The notes under the pieces are model-generated. The model was not told the origin of the DNA and searched no databases. It saw only the letters and a list, made by a program, of their open reading frames with translations. The position numbers and the translations under genes were made by a program. From the NCBI RefSeq assembly GCF_018860545.1, contig NZ_JAHKPN010000011.1:248001-312000 (forward strand): a stretch of DNA of 64,000 nt, read 5' to 3'. Positions 1-8,815 of this stretch are shown in pieces. Positions within the stretch are counted from its first letter, which is position 1. Each line of letters starts with the position of its first letter. The stretch comes from Winogradskyella psychrotolerans (GTDB taxonomy: Bacteria > Bacteroidota > Bacteroidia > Flavobacteriales > Flavobacteriaceae).

Positions 1-296
1 TTCTCCACCATCTGAACATATAATTCACCTAAATCCATTACTGTTTCAGAAATGACTATCTCTTGTGTTTGATATTTTACTCCCGAAATAACTAAAGTAT
101 CTTGAACTTTAGCCGGAATAATAAAACTTCCATCGCCTTCTGAAATCGTATATTTCGCCCCTGTTTTGTTTTGTATGTGAAGTCCTTCAACCTCATCGTT
201 TGCAATTAACTTACCCTTTAAATCGGTGCGTTGAGCATTCCCCATAAGCACGGTTAAAAGGAAAATAATGCTATAAAGTATTTTACTCCTTTTCAC
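1..296 (-). CDS. Exported protein with carboxypeptidase-regulatory-like domain (3' end outside window)
   Basis: The reading frame runs off the left edge, so only the first 98 residues are visible. I start it at a GTG at 294-296, because no ATG gives a complete signal peptide. The N-terminus is a signal peptide (KRSKILYSIIFLLTVLMGNAQ). After it comes a short beta-rich segment (residues about 22-98, ending at a DLGELYV motif) resembling the start of a carboxypeptidase-D regulatory-like fold, which Bacteroidota use in TonB-linked and surface proteins. The start overlaps the last 14 bases of the upstream gene, so the two are translationally coupled. Both encode an exported protein with the same kind of domain, suggesting an old tandem duplication. 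Function unknown. Confidence 0.75.
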   Translation of the reverse strand, partial: MKRSKILYSIIFLLTVLMGNAQRTDLKGKLIANDEVEGLHIQNKTGAKYTISEGDGSFIIPAKVQDTLVISGVKYQTQEIVISETVMDLGELYVQMVE

Positions 297-1101
297 TATT
301 GTCTTTTAAAAACGCTTTACTTAACTGTGAAATACGTTCTAAAAGTTGCATTTCTTTATTCTCTTCAAACAGGCTATCTGCTATCCCTTCCTTCTCAACA
401 TAATCAATAAATGCTGGAACTTGATCTAAAGGAATGTCAAAATTATTGTGAATATAATTAACGCTATAGGTATCTAATGCTTTCTTAAACGGGGTTTTCT
501 CTAATTCTACAGCTCTCTTACTTTTAGGTTTCTTGTCCTCAACATTAACGACTTGCTTAATTAAAAATCCTGCCACATTTACCAAATCGAGCATATTACC
601 TACGTAAGGATTGTATTCATTAAAAGCTAAATTATCAGCTTTAGTTTTATAATCCGCAGAAAACTCAAAATCTTCAATATTATCTAATCCAAAGTAAACA
701 TCGTCCAAACTAACGTTGTAAGTTCTAACATTTTCTAGGTCTGCTCCCAAGTTTCCGGTTAAATCAAATGGCAATAAGACAACCTCATCTAATTTATTCA
801 CTTCCTCCACAAGTATCACTGTTAGCCGTTTTGACAACAGCACTTTATCAGTAATCGTAACTGTAAAATCTTCAAATTGAAGCGCTCCAAACTCTACCAC
901 ATCATTAAGCGCTACATCAAGTTCAAAATTCCCATCTGCGTCGGTGTAGGTGCCTTTATTAGAAGACGAGTTAAAAACCGCGACACCTTCTTTATCATCA
1001 GTGGACACGACGATTCTACCATTGACGGTAATTCTTTCAATATCTTGTCCAAAAGTAGCTAGCGTAGTAAATAAGAGTAATAAGAGTAGTGTTTTTTTCA
1101 T
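283..1101 (-). CDS. Exported protein with carboxypeptidase-regulatory-like domain
   Basis: 272 residues. A clear signal peptide (MKKTLLLLLLFTTLATFGQ) is followed by a carboxypeptidase-regulatory-like beta-sandwich at about residues 25-105 (NGRIVVSTDDKEGVAVFN, then TYTDADGNFELDV and a final LDEVVLL strand). This is the layout of the plug-proximal domain of SusC-type receptors, but here without a TonB plug or barrel. The remaining 165 residues are an acidic, mostly helical tail with no recognised domain. It lies first in a two-gene operon with the overlapping gene at 1-296. It probably acts in the periplasm or at the inner face of the outer membrane. Specific function unknown. Confidence 0.8.
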   Translation of the reverse strand: MKKTLLLLLLFTTLATFGQDIERITVNGRIVVSTDDKEGVAVFNSSSNKGTYTDADGNFELDVALNDVVEFGALQFEDFTVTITDKVLLSKRLTVILVEEVNKLDEVVLLPFDLTGNLGADLENVRTYNVSLDDVYFGLDNIEDFEFSADYKTKADNLAFNEYNPYVGNMLDLVNVAGFLIKQVVNVEDKKPKSKRAVELEKTPFKKALDTYSVNYIHNNFDIPLDQVPAFIDYVEKEGIADSLFEENKEMQLLERISQLSKAFLKDNSEKE

Positions 1102-1130
1102 GTGTTAATTTTATTTATATGGTATTACTA

Positions 1131-1184
1131 CATGCTGTTCACTATATAATTACCCTCTTAACGGAAAATAATTTAACATGCTCG
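1131..1184. repeat. Dispersed intergenic repeat, copy 1
   Basis: This AT-rich element begins with catgctgttcactata and ends about 50 bases later with catgctcg. Related copies lie at 15984-16043 and 63037-63096. All three keep the two ends (a GCTGTTC box and an ATGCTC box) at the same separation, with a variable middle. It lies between the exported-protein operon and pepE. There is no coding capacity. Function is unknown. Confidence 0.6.
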
Positions 1185-1332
1185 TTTTTTTATTTCAATT
1201 ACTGAACTAAATTTCGGTTATATTCTGCAATTCTCATAAGATTATGCTCGTAAATATTTGTTAAATGATAAAATCGTCCTTTTAAAAAAGATTGACTTTC
1301 TTTGTAAAACCGTACATCTAAAACCTTAAATT

Positions 1333-2040
1333 TTGAAATCAATTATAATTGCAAGTACATCCACTATTCATGGCAGCGGCTATTTAGAGTATTTATTAAA
1401 CGATTTAGAAACGCATTTTAAATCTGCAAATGAAATTTTATTCATTCCATATGCTCGACCTGGAGGTATTTCGCATGATGATTATACCAAAATAGCATCA
1501 AATGCTTTTGCCAAGATTGGTAAAACAGTAAAAGGTATTCATCAATTTGATACACCTAAAGAAGCTATACAGAATGCACAAGGTATTTTTGTTGGTGGTG
1601 GAAACACCTTTGTTTTAGTATCGCAATTATACAAGAACAACGTGTTACTACCTATAAAAGAAGCCATTAATAATGGCACCCCGTATTTAGGGACTAGCGC
1701 AGGAAGTAACATCTGCGGGTTAACTATGAATACCACCAACGATATGCCTATAGTGTATCCTCCAAGTTTTAAAACCTTAGGATTGGTGCCGTTTAATATT
1801 AATCCGCATTACTTAGACCCTATTGAAGGCAGTACACATATGGGTGAAACTAGAGAAACACGTATAAAAGAATTTCACGTGTATAACAATCAACCTGTCA
1901 TTGGGCTACGAGAAGGCAGTTGGATTACAGTTACTGGAAACAAACGTATTTTAAAAGGCACTTTGCAAGCTCGAATTTTTGAATACAATAAAGCTCCTTA
2001 TGAAATTGAAACGAATTCTGATTTAGAGTTTTTAAAATAA
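1333..2040 (+). CDS. pepE: Dipeptidase E (alpha-aspartyl dipeptidase, peptidase family S51)
   Basis: 235 residues, the normal length for PepE, a cytoplasmic serine peptidase that splits dipeptides with an N-terminal aspartate. The nucleophile elbow GTSAGS places the serine at residue 122. The histidine of NPHY is residue 159 and the glutamate of GLREGS is residue 194. These match Ser120/His157/Glu192 of the Salmonella enzyme at a constant offset of two. The start is a TTG codon, which gives exactly the family N-terminus (KSIIIASTSTIHGSGYLEYL); no ATG is available near it. It stands alone, convergent with the broken GNAT gene at 2041-2467, with which it shares almost no intergenic space. Confidence 0.95.
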   Translation: MKSIIIASTSTIHGSGYLEYLLNDLETHFKSANEILFIPYARPGGISHDDYTKIASNAFAKIGKTVKGIHQFDTPKEAIQNAQGIFVGGGNTFVLVSQLYKNNVLLPIKEAINNGTPYLGTSAGSNICGLTMNTTNDMPIVYPPSFKTLGLVPFNINPHYLDPIEGSTHMGETRETRIKEFHVYNNQPVIGLREGSWITVTGNKRILKGTLQARIFEYNKAPYEIETNSDLEFLK

Positions 2041-2467
2041 CTATAGCTGTTTCAGAAAGTGATAGCCTAAAATTTTAAAGCCTTCATTAAAATAAAATTT
2101 GTGAGACGGGTGATTTTGAACATAGATATTTAATTCTACTGAATTACATCCATGCTCTTCAGCATAATTGTATATCCATGCCATAAACTGTTTTCCTATA
2201 CCGTTCCCTCTGTGTTCTGGGGAAATATATACGTGATCTAACTCTATTGATTTCCAAATATAGTGACGTGTAGAAAACCATAATCCCGAAATACCAACCA
2301 GTTTATTAGCTTTAAATACACCTGCACATTTAATAATTTTGCTGCTTTATATCGTCAAATCGCGACTTTAGCAATTCTTCATCTACTTTCCCTTCGTTAA
2401 GTTCATAAACTAAAGGGATGATTTGATCTAAGCTATCGTTTGAGATTATTTTAAACTGGTAGTCCAT
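2041..2467 (-). pseudogene. GNAT family N-acetyltransferase, frameshifted
   Basis: From the ATG at 2467 the first 44 codons read MDYQFKIISNDSLDQIIPLV and onward to FDDIKQQNY, then stop at a TAA (2330-2332). In the next frame the protein continues without interruption as KCAGVFKANKLVGISGLWFS through to FKILGYHFLKQL and ends at 2041. That half holds the acetyl-CoA-binding motif A of GNAT enzymes (VYISPEHRGNGIGKQFM, an R/Q-x-x-G-x-G/A signature) and the C-terminal beta-strand and bulge region. Removing one T from the TTATTAA stretch near 2331-2335 would restore a single frame of about 141 codons. This is either a real recent inactivation or a sequencing error. The pieces are too intact to be ancient debris. 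Confidence 0.8.
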
Positions 2468-2511
2468 ATTAAAAAATTAAAAGCTTAAAAGTAGTCCGTT
2501 TGTTAACAACA

Positions 2512-2536
2512 AAAAAGCGCCCTAAAGGCGCTTTTT
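2512..2536. terminator. Rho-independent terminator downstream of the ankyrin gene
   Basis: A perfect 10-bp stem, AAAAAGCGCC paired with GGCGCTTTTT, encloses a 5-base loop. Runs of A on one side and T on the other let it work in either direction. On the minus strand it closes the ankyrin gene ending at 2568. Confidence 0.85.
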
Positions 2537-2567
2537 AAAACTAACTAACTCAAATAACTGTCTACTC

Positions 2568-2963
2568 CTAGACATTTTTGTTTTTAAAACGCTTTAAAAA
2601 TAATTCAGCGTCAGTGGCTTTAGAATTTTGTGCATGACCTAAAGCAGTATAACCTAAATCACAAGGTTTGTGAATTTCAGACCCTGCAGTAATTAAAGCT
2701 TTAATAATTTCTACACGATTGTACTTTGCGGCATAGTGGATTGGCATCATACCATTAGACTTTGCATTGACATCTGCACCGGCTTTTATAAGCTTATTAA
2801 CTTCTTCTAAGTTACCAGTTGCAACAGCCTTGCACAAAGGACTTACTTTAATTGGGTTTTCAATGACGTTATTTAATTCTGAAATTAAAAGGTCATTAGA
2901 TGCATTTACATTTGACATTGAGAAGCCTAATGCTAAGGCTAATACGATTACTGTTTTTTTCAT
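2568..2963 (-). CDS. Exported ankyrin-repeat protein
   Basis: 131 residues. The signal peptide (MKKTVIVLALALGFSMSNVNA) is followed by about two and a half ankyrin repeats at about residues 43-125. The diagnostic units read LCKAVATGNLEEVNKLIKAG, then ADVNAKSNGMMPIHYAAKYN and RVEIIKALITAGSEI with DLGYTALGHA. Ankyrin repeats are protein-binding scaffolds; small periplasmic ones occur in many flavobacteria without a defined partner. It is a single-gene transcript flanked by a terminator at 2512-2536. There are no cysteine pairs beyond two scattered residues and no lipobox. Partner unknown. Confidence 0.85.
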   Translation of the reverse strand: MKKTVIVLALALGFSMSNVNASNDLLISELNNVIENPIKVSPLCKAVATGNLEEVNKLIKAGADVNAKSNGMMPIHYAAKYNRVEIIKALITAGSEIHKPCDLGYTALGHAQNSKATDAELFLKRFKNKNV

Positions 2964-3177
2964 GATGAAAGATTTTAAATTTAATTGATTGTTTTTTGAT
3001 TATACTAAATAGACGACATATCCCTTAAAGTGTTACACTAAAAAAAATATTATAACATTTTTTTAACGATTTGAAAACAAATATGTTAACACTATCACAA
3101 ATCATAAACCAAACATTAGCAACCTACTAGCAAAACTTAATTTAGAGATAATATTTAAAATTTTTTCGTCCTACAGA

Positions 3178-3208
3178 TTTGTTGTAGCGTTGTATAGTAT
3201 TATCTTTG
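3178..3208 (+). promoter_or_regulatory. Bacteroidota-type promoter of gpmI
   Basis: TTTG at 3178-3181 and TATCTTTG at 3201-3208 are separated by exactly 19 bases, matching the -33/-7 consensus of Bacteroidota sigma-A promoters. The start codon of gpmI follows 20 bases later. Confidence 0.8.
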
Positions 3209-3227
3209 ATACTCAAAACAATTAGAC

Positions 3228-4745
3228 ATGAATAAGAAGGTTATTTTAATGATTTTAGACGGTTGGGGAAAATCACCTGACCCTAAAGTTTCGGCTATAG
3301 ACAATGCACAAACTCCATTTATAGATTCTCTATACACTAAATATCCTAATGCCAGTCTAAGGACAGACGGACTCCATGTTGGCCTACCCGAAGGTCAAAT
3401 GGGAAATAGCGAAGTAGGACACATGAATTTGGGTGCTGGCCGTATTGTATATCAAGATTTAGTGAAGATTAACCTTGCTGTAGAAAATAATACACTTCGT
3501 GAAGAACCCGTTTTAAAAACAGCTTTTGAATATGCTAAAGCCAATAATAAAAATGTACATTTATTAGGTTTAGTTAGTGATGGTGGAGTTCATTCTCATA
3601 TAAATCATCTTTATGGTTTATTGAATGCCACTAACGATTACGGATTAGAAAACGTCTTTGTACATGCCTTTACAGATGGTAGAGATGTAGACCCAAAATC
3701 GGGAGCTGGTTTTATTTCAGATTTAGAAAAGCACCTTGATAAAACTTCTGGAAAACTAGCATCAGTAACGGGGCGTTATTATGCCATGGATAGAGATAAA
3801 CGTTGGGAACGTGTAAAAATAGTTTATGATGCGTTAGTCAATGGAGAAGGTGAAAAAACTCAGAATGCAGTACAATCTATCCAAGATAATTATGACAAGG
3901 ATGTTACAGACGAATTCATCAAACCTTTAATTGTTACAGATAATGATAATCAACCTGTAACCACTATTAAAGACGATGATGTTGTTATCTTTTTCAATTT
4001 TAGAACAGATAGAGGAAGACAATTGACGGAAGCATTAACTCAAACTGATTTTCATGAGTTTAATATGCATAAACTGAATCTATACTATGTAACCATCACT
4101 AATTACGACAATACGTTTAAAGGCATTAACGTCGTTTTCAATAAAGACAACCTCACTGAAACACTAGGTGAAGTCTTAGAGAAACATCATAAAAAGCAAA
4201 TTCGTATTGCTGAAACAGAGAAATATCCTCATGTTACTTTTTTCTTTTCAGGCGGACAAGAAAAACCATTTGAAGGTGAAACTCGTATTTTAAGAAACTC
4301 ACCAAAAGTAGCGACTTATGATTTAAAACCAGAAATGAGTGTTTATGAATTAACAGATGCTCTAGTTCCTGAACTTAAAAAAGGAGACGTTGATTTTGTG
4401 TGTCTCAATTTTGCAAATGGAGATATGGTTGGCCATACAGGTGTTATGCAAGCAGCGATAGAAGCTTGTGAACATGTGGATAAATGCGTTAAAGAAGTTG
4501 TGACTACAGCCTTAGAAAATGATTATACCACTATATTAATTGCGGATCATGGAAACTGTGAAACCATGATAAACCCGGATGGCACACCGAACACGGCACA
4601 TACCACTAATCCTGTTCCTGTGATTTTAATAGACAATGAATTAAAAACCATTAAAGATGGTATTTTAGGAGATATTGCACCAACCATTTTAAAGTTGATA
4701 GGCGTACCGCAACCAAAAGCAATGACAAGAGAAAGCCTTGTGTAA
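3228..4745 (+). CDS. gpmI: 2,3-bisphosphoglycerate-independent phosphoglycerate mutase
   Basis: 505 residues, the usual length of the manganese-dependent iPGM that interconverts 3- and 2-phosphoglycerate in glycolysis and gluconeogenesis. The N-terminal metal motif is LMILDGWG. The phosphoserine nucleophile is Ser61 in GQMGNSEVGHMNLGAGR. The family motifs HAFTDGRDVDPKSG, GRYYAMDRDKRWER and FFNFRTDRGRQL, and the second metal site LNFANGDMVGHTG followed by LIADHGNCE, are all present. The ATG lies 20 bases after a strong -7 box, so it is transcribed alone. A second promoter overlapping its stop codon serves the HAD gene downstream. Cytoplasmic. Confidence 0.97.
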   Translation: MNKKVILMILDGWGKSPDPKVSAIDNAQTPFIDSLYTKYPNASLRTDGLHVGLPEGQMGNSEVGHMNLGAGRIVYQDLVKINLAVENNTLREEPVLKTAFEYAKANNKNVHLLGLVSDGGVHSHINHLYGLLNATNDYGLENVFVHAFTDGRDVDPKSGAGFISDLEKHLDKTSGKLASVTGRYYAMDRDKRWERVKIVYDALVNGEGEKTQNAVQSIQDNYDKDVTDEFIKPLIVTDNDNQPVTTIKDDDVVIFFNFRTDRGRQLTEALTQTDFHEFNMHKLNLYYVTITNYDNTFKGINVVFNKDNLTETLGEVLEKHHKKQIRIAETEKYPHVTFFFSGGQEKPFEGETRILRNSPKVATYDLKPEMSVYELTDALVPELKKGDVDFVCLNFANGDMVGHTGVMQAAIEACEHVDKCVKEVVTTALENDYTTILIADHGNCETMINPDGTPNTAHTTNPVPVILIDNELKTIKDGILGDIAPTILKLIGVPQPKAMTRESLV

Positions 4746-4767
4746 TTTTCTTATTGTTGTAACTTTG
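4738..4767 (+). promoter_or_regulatory. Promoter of the HAD phosphatase gene
   Basis: TTG at 4738-4740 and TAACTTTG at 4760-4767 have a 19-base spacer. The -33 element overlaps the last codons of gpmI. Transcription would begin just before the ATG at 4794, which argues against the TTG at 4785 as the start codon. Confidence 0.7.
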
Positions 4768-4793
4768 CTCTAGACCCAGATACTTTGAATACC

Positions 4794-5192
4794 ATGAATT
4801 TTCAAAACAGATTAATAATAGCCGTAGATTTTGATGGCACCATAGTGGATGATGCTTATCCGAAGATTGGAAAAACTCGAATCTTTGCTTTTGAAACCTT
4901 AAAGCGGCTTCAAGAAGATGGTCATCGTCTCATTTTATGGACGTATCGCTGTGGTGCTAAGCTAGATGAAGCTGTGCAATTTTGCAAAGACAATGGCATT
5001 GAGTTTTACGCTGTAAATGCTAGTTTTCCTGAAGAAAAATATGACTATAGTAGAAGTAGAAAAATTCATGCAGACCTCTTTATAGATGATAGAAACATAG
5101 GCGGTATTCTAGGTTGGGGAGAAGTATACCAAATCATCACCAATGAAGAACCAAATATTCCGCCAGCACCTAAAAAGTGGTGGAAGTTTTAA
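4794..5192 (+). CDS. BT0820-type HAD-superfamily phosphatase
   Basis: 132 residues from the ATG at 4794; an in-frame TTG at 4785 would add three residues but sits too close to the promoter. Motif I of the haloacid dehalogenase fold is VDFDGTIV, with Asp12 as nucleophile and Asp14 as acid/base. Motif II is ILWTYR and the late acidic motif is LFIDDRN. There is no cap domain, as in the small BT0820-like subfamily of Bacteroidota. The C-terminus ends in a proline-rich, aromatic tail (PPAPKKWWKF) seen in relatives. It is a small cytoplasmic phosphohydrolase of unknown substrate. Confidence 0.85.
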   Translation: MNFQNRLIIAVDFDGTIVDDAYPKIGKTRIFAFETLKRLQEDGHRLILWTYRCGAKLDEAVQFCKDNGIEFYAVNASFPEEKYDYSRSRKIHADLFIDDRNIGGILGWGEVYQIITNEEPNIPPAPKKWWKF

Positions 5193-5202
5193 ATCTTATC
5201 AT

Positions 5203-6477
5203 TTATTTTATCATCTCAAAATACGCTTTATCGATAGATTCTCTATGATCTGGATGCGCAATATCCACTAAAGCTTTTACTCTATTCTTAATCGTTTGAC
5301 CGTATAGATTGGCAATACCATATTCTGTAACGACATATTGTACATGTGCTCTTGTGGTTACGACACCAGCACCAGGTTTTAATATTGGCACAATTCTACT
5401 AATTCCATTTTTGGTCACTGATGGCAGTGCTATAATCGCTTTACCTCCTTGGCTTAAGGATGCTCCCCGAATAAAGTCCATTTGCCCACCAACTCCTGAA
5501 TACATATCAGAACCTATTGAATCTGCGCAAACTTGACCAGTAACATCAACTTCAATAGCAGAATTGATAGCCACCATCTTTGGATTTTGTTTGATATATG
5601 CAGGATTATTAGTATAATTTGAAGCACGCATTTCTACAAATGGATTATCGTCAACATAGTCATATAAACGTTTAGACCCCATCAAAAATGTTGAAAGTGC
5701 TCGTCCACGATTAATCTTTTTATAATTACCATTAATCACATTATTCATTATCAAATCTATAACTCCATCAGAAAACATCTCTGTGTGCAACCCTAAATCC
5801 TTATGATTAGTTAAGCGTGTTAAAACGGCGTTAGGAATAGAACCAATTCCCATCTGTAATGTACTTCTGTCTTCTATTAATCCAGCAACAAAATCTCCAA
5901 TTTTACTTTCAATAGCATTCGGTTCAGCCATGATATACGTCGGAATTTCTTCATCTACTTCTACAAAATAATCAATTTCAGATATATGTATAATTCCTGC
6001 TCCGTGAGTTCTTGGCATTTGTGGATTCACCTGAGCAATAACAGTCTTCGCATTATCGATAGCTGCTAAAATCGCTTCAACAGATACACCTAATGAACAA
6101 TAGCCATGACGATCTGGTACAGACACATGAATTAATACCACATCCAGTTCTAAAGCACGTTGTTGAAAAAGTCGAGGTAATTCACTTAAAAAAACTGGAG
6201 TGTATGATCCGTTTCCAGCTTTTATAGTATGTCTTACATTTTTCCCCAAGAAAAAGGAATTAATATGGAAGCTATCTTTTAATTCTGGATTTGCATAAGG
6301 TGCAACACCTTCGGTATGTAACTGACAAACCTCAATATTACGAAGTTCTTCATGTCTTGCTGACAGTGCTTTTACAAGCGCTTGAGGTGCAGCAGCAGCA
6401 GCTTGAATATATACACGATCATTAGATTTTACAACCTTTAAAGCCTCCTCTGCGGTAACAATTTTATACATAGACAA
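5203..6477 (-). CDS. Acetyl-CoA hydrolase/transferase family CoA-transferase
   Basis: 424 residues, spanning the N-terminal and C-terminal domains of the class I acetyl-CoA hydrolase/4-hydroxybutyrate CoA-transferase family. The catalytic glutamate that forms the CoA thioester is most likely Glu233 in LHTEMFSDG, aligned with Glu238 of Clostridium AbfT. The glycine-rich GIGSIPNAVL precedes it, and the C-terminal motif VTEYGIANLYGQT, typical of the family, is present. It moves CoA between acetyl-CoA and another carboxylate such as succinate, butyrate or propionate; the exact acceptor cannot be read from sequence. It is transcribed alone, ends convergently with the HAD gene and lies back to back with map. 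Confidence 0.88.
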   Translation of the reverse strand: MSMYKIVTAEEALKVVKSNDRVYIQAAAAAPQALVKALSARHEELRNIEVCQLHTEGVAPYANPELKDSFHINSFFLGKNVRHTIKAGNGSYTPVFLSELPRLFQQRALELDVVLIHVSVPDRHGYCSLGVSVEAILAAIDNAKTVIAQVNPQMPRTHGAGIIHISEIDYFVEVDEEIPTYIMAEPNAIESKIGDFVAGLIEDRSTLQMGIGSIPNAVLTRLTNHKDLGLHTEMFSDGVIDLIMNNVINGNYKKINRGRALSTFLMGSKRLYDYVDDNPFVEMRASNYTNNPAYIKQNPKMVAINSAIEVDVTGQVCADSIGSDMYSGVGGQMDFIRGASLSQGGKAIIALPSVTKNGISRIVPILKPGAGVVTTRAHVQYVVTEYGIANLYGQTIKNRVKALVDIAHPDHRESIDKAYFEMIK

Positions 6478-6660
6478 TCTGTTTTATATTGCAAACTTAC
6501 AGTAAACATATTACTTAAAAACTGTTATATATCATATTTAGAGCCTTCGAAATTCACCAAAATAAGCTTGCGAGTTCAACTAAGAGAGAGCTTAATTGTA
6601 TCACGATTTAATAGTCTAGATTAAGTAAAGTAAATAATCTTCATTTTCTTCGGTAGTAAT

Positions 6661-6691
6661 TTTAATCAAGAAATGCTATTACCTATCTTTG
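6661..6691 (+). promoter_or_regulatory. Promoter of map
   Basis: TTTA at 6661-6664 and TATCTTTG at 6684-6691 are 19 bases apart, a near-perfect Bacteroidota promoter. It starts transcription just ahead of the ATG at 6711. Confidence 0.7.
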
Positions 6692-6710
6692 CCGCTCAAT
6701 ATTTTGAATC

Positions 6711-7529
6711 ATGATTATAGTAAAAACAGCAGAAGAGATTGAATTAATGCGTCAAAGTGCGCTCATCGTATCTAAAACTTTAGGTATGTTGGCTAAAGAA
6801 ACAAAGGAAGGTGTAACAACCAATCATTTGGATGCCATCGCAGAAGAGTTTATTAGAGACCATGGTGCTTTACCTGGCTTTAAAGGCCTTTACGATTGTC
6901 CTTCAACCTTACTTTGTAGTGTTAATGAAGCTGTCGTTCATGGTTTACCAACAGATATTCCATTAAAAGATGGTGATATTGTGTCTATAGATTGTGGTTC
7001 ATTTATGAATGGCTTTTATGGTGATCACGCGTATACGTTTGAAATTGGAAATGTTGCTGAAGAAACTAAGAAACTCATTCAGATTACCAAAGAATCACTT
7101 TACAAAGGTATTGAGCAATTAAAAATTGGCAATCGTGTTGGTGATGTCGGTTATGCTATTCAGAAATATACCGAAGACCAAGGGTACGGTGTTGTTAGAG
7201 AATTAGTCGGACATGGTCTAGGAAGAAAAATGCACGAAGATCCTGAAATGCCTAATTACGGAAAACGTGGTCGTGGTAAGAAATTTATTGAAGGTATGGT
7301 CGTTGCCATTGAGCCTATGATTAATTTAGGAACTCATAAAGTCAAACAATTGAGTGATGGTTGGACGATTGTTACACAAGACGGAAAACCAAGTGTACAC
7401 TTTGAACACGATGTTGCTATTGTAGATGGGAAGCCAGAAATACTTTCTACGTTTGCTTATGTGCATGAGGCTTTGGGTATTACTTCAGATGAAGAAGATG
7501 CTTTTAGACAAAACGCATTAGTGCTTTAA
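6711..7529 (+). CDS. map: Type I methionine aminopeptidase
   Basis: 272 residues. It removes the initiator methionine from nascent proteins in the cytoplasm. All five metal ligands are visible: Asp94 and Asp105 ([16 protein letters not shown]), His168 (GHGLG), Glu201 (AIEPM) and Glu232 (HFEHDVAI). They sit three residues before their E. coli counterparts. His77 in VNEAVVHG is the substrate-binding histidine. There is no N-terminal zinc-finger extension, so it is the short bacterial form. The DUF3050 gene begins 10 bases downstream and is probably cotranscribed. Confidence 0.97.
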   Translation: MIIVKTAEEIELMRQSALIVSKTLGMLAKETKEGVTTNHLDAIAEEFIRDHGALPGFKGLYDCPSTLLCSVNEAVVHGLPTDIPLKDGDIVSIDCGSFMNGFYGDHAYTFEIGNVAEETKKLIQITKESLYKGIEQLKIGNRVGDVGYAIQKYTEDQGYGVVRELVGHGLGRKMHEDPEMPNYGKRGRGKKFIEGMVVAIEPMINLGTHKVKQLSDGWTIVTQDGKPSVHFEHDVAIVDGKPEILSTFAYVHEALGITSDEEDAFRQNALVL

Positions 7530-7539
7530 GATATTAGTT

Positions 7540-8313
7540 ATGACCATAGCACACTTAGAGAATGAACTAACCGCTTTAAGAGCAGAACTCAACGCTCATA
7601 AATTATATAGTGCTTTATCATCTATTGATGATATACAAACCTTTATGGAGCAACATGTGTTTGCTGTATGGGATTTTATGTCATTATTAAAAGCACTTCA
7701 AATTCAATTAACAAATACAAAAGTGCCTTGGACACCTGTTCAAAATCCATCGACAGCTCGTTTTATAAACGAAATTGTCCTAGGTGAAGAAAGCGATGTT
7801 AATGAGTTAGGTGAGCCTAAAAGTCATTATGAAATGTACTTAGATGCGATGCACCAAATTGGAGCTAGCACTTCGCAAATTGAAAGTTTTGTTAATCATA
7901 TTCAAAATAATAATTCTGTATCTCATGCTGCAGAAAAAGTAACTTTGAATGCTGAAACCTTAAAATTTATAGATTTCACATTTAAGGTAATTGCAACAAA
8001 TGAATCGCACAAAATTGCCTCAGCATTTACTTTTGGTCGTGAAGATGTGATACCTGATATGTTTTTTCAAATTATCAATCAGTCTAAAACCAGCAACAAT
8101 ACCTATAGTAAGCTAACCTATTATTTAAAGCGTCATATTGAATTAGATGGCGATGAGCATGGCCCACTTTCATTAAAAATGATAGAGGAATTATGTGGTG
8201 AGAATGAGCAAAAATGGCAGGAAACTTTAAATATTGCTAAAGATGCATTAATGCATAGAATTGCGCTTTGGGATAGCATTTATAATTTAATTACAAGTGA
8301 AGTAAATGTTTAA
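7540..8313 (+). CDS. DUF3050 protein, heme-oxygenase-like fold
   Basis: 257 residues, almost entirely helical, matching the DUF3050 family known from Bacteroidota and Proteobacteria. Conserved patterns seen here include [19 protein letters not shown] near residue 40, [12 protein letters not shown] near 80, a [10 protein letters not shown] block and the C-terminal [17 protein letters not shown]. The spaced Glu/His residues in these helices resemble the metal ligands of heme-oxygenase-like diiron proteins, but no reaction has been shown for this family as far as I know. It follows map by 10 bases and likely shares its transcript. Cytoplasmic, with no signal peptide. Confidence 0.75.
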   Translation: MTIAHLENELTALRAELNAHKLYSALSSIDDIQTFMEQHVFAVWDFMSLLKALQIQLTNTKVPWTPVQNPSTARFINEIVLGEESDVNELGEPKSHYEMYLDAMHQIGASTSQIESFVNHIQNNNSVSHAAEKVTLNAETLKFIDFTFKVIATNESHKIASAFTFGREDVIPDMFFQIINQSKTSNNTYSKLTYYLKRHIELDGDEHGPLSLKMIEELCGENEQKWQETLNIAKDALMHRIALWDSIYNLITSEVNV

Positions 8314-8370
8314 TCGTTATTTTAATCCATGTAATAGCGATGTTTATTTATTATGATTAGATAATTGTTT

Positions 8371-8410
8371 CGCAGAGTTACACAGAGTTTCCACAGAGAT
8401 TCGCGGAGGA
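8371..8410 (+). repeat. Left decamer array flanking the GxxExxY gene
   Basis: Four units of about 10 bases follow the pattern CRCAGAGNNN (cgcagagtta, cacagagttt, cacagagatt, cgcggaggaa), one with an extra base. They form the left arm of an inverted pair with 8816-8855. The array ends about 20 bases before the ATG of the GxxExxY gene. Confidence 0.8.
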
Positions 8411-8431
8411 ATTTAGGTTTTAATAAAATAT

Positions 8432-8812
8432 ATGGTTTACGATAAAATCACAGAGAATATTATTGGAGCAGCTATTGAGGTGCACAAAACACTTGGTCCT
8501 GGATTATTAGAATCCGCGTATCAAGAATGCTTATTTTATGAATTAAAAGCCTTAGGATATTCTGTTCAAAAAGAAGTTTCAAGACCTATCATTTATAAAG
8601 ATATCATTTTAGACCACGGTTACAGAATTGATATATTAGTAGAAAACAAAATAGTTATTGAACTCAAAACTGTTGAGAAATTTACAGATGTTCATACTGC
8701 TCAAATATTGACTTACATGAAATTAGGAGATTATCCTATTGGACTATTATTCAATTTCAATACTAAACTTTTAAAAAACGGTATAAAACGATTTATAAAC
8801 ACATCTGAGTAA
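8432..8812 (+). CDS. GxxExxY family protein (PD-(D/E)xK-like)
   Basis: 126 residues, the standard length. The name-giving motif is GPGLLESAY at about residues 22-30. It is followed by DYRIDILVENKIVIELKTVE-like residues (HGYRIDILVENK, then IELKTVEKF), which form the D-x(n)-E-x-K core of the PD-(D/E)xK nuclease fold. The C-terminal block LTYMKLGDYPIGLLFNFN is also conserved in the family. No activity is established for it. The gene is enclosed by inverted arrays of decamer repeats (8371-8410 and 8816-8855), as seen around members of this family elsewhere, which suggests a mobile or repeat-spread unit. Confidence 0.88.
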   Translation: MVYDKITENIIGAAIEVHKTLGPGLLESAYQECLFYELKALGYSVQKEVSRPIIYKDIILDHGYRIDILVENKIVIELKTVEKFTDVHTAQILTYMKLGDYPIGLLFNFNTKLLKNGIKRFINTSE

Positions 8813-8815
8813 GCA

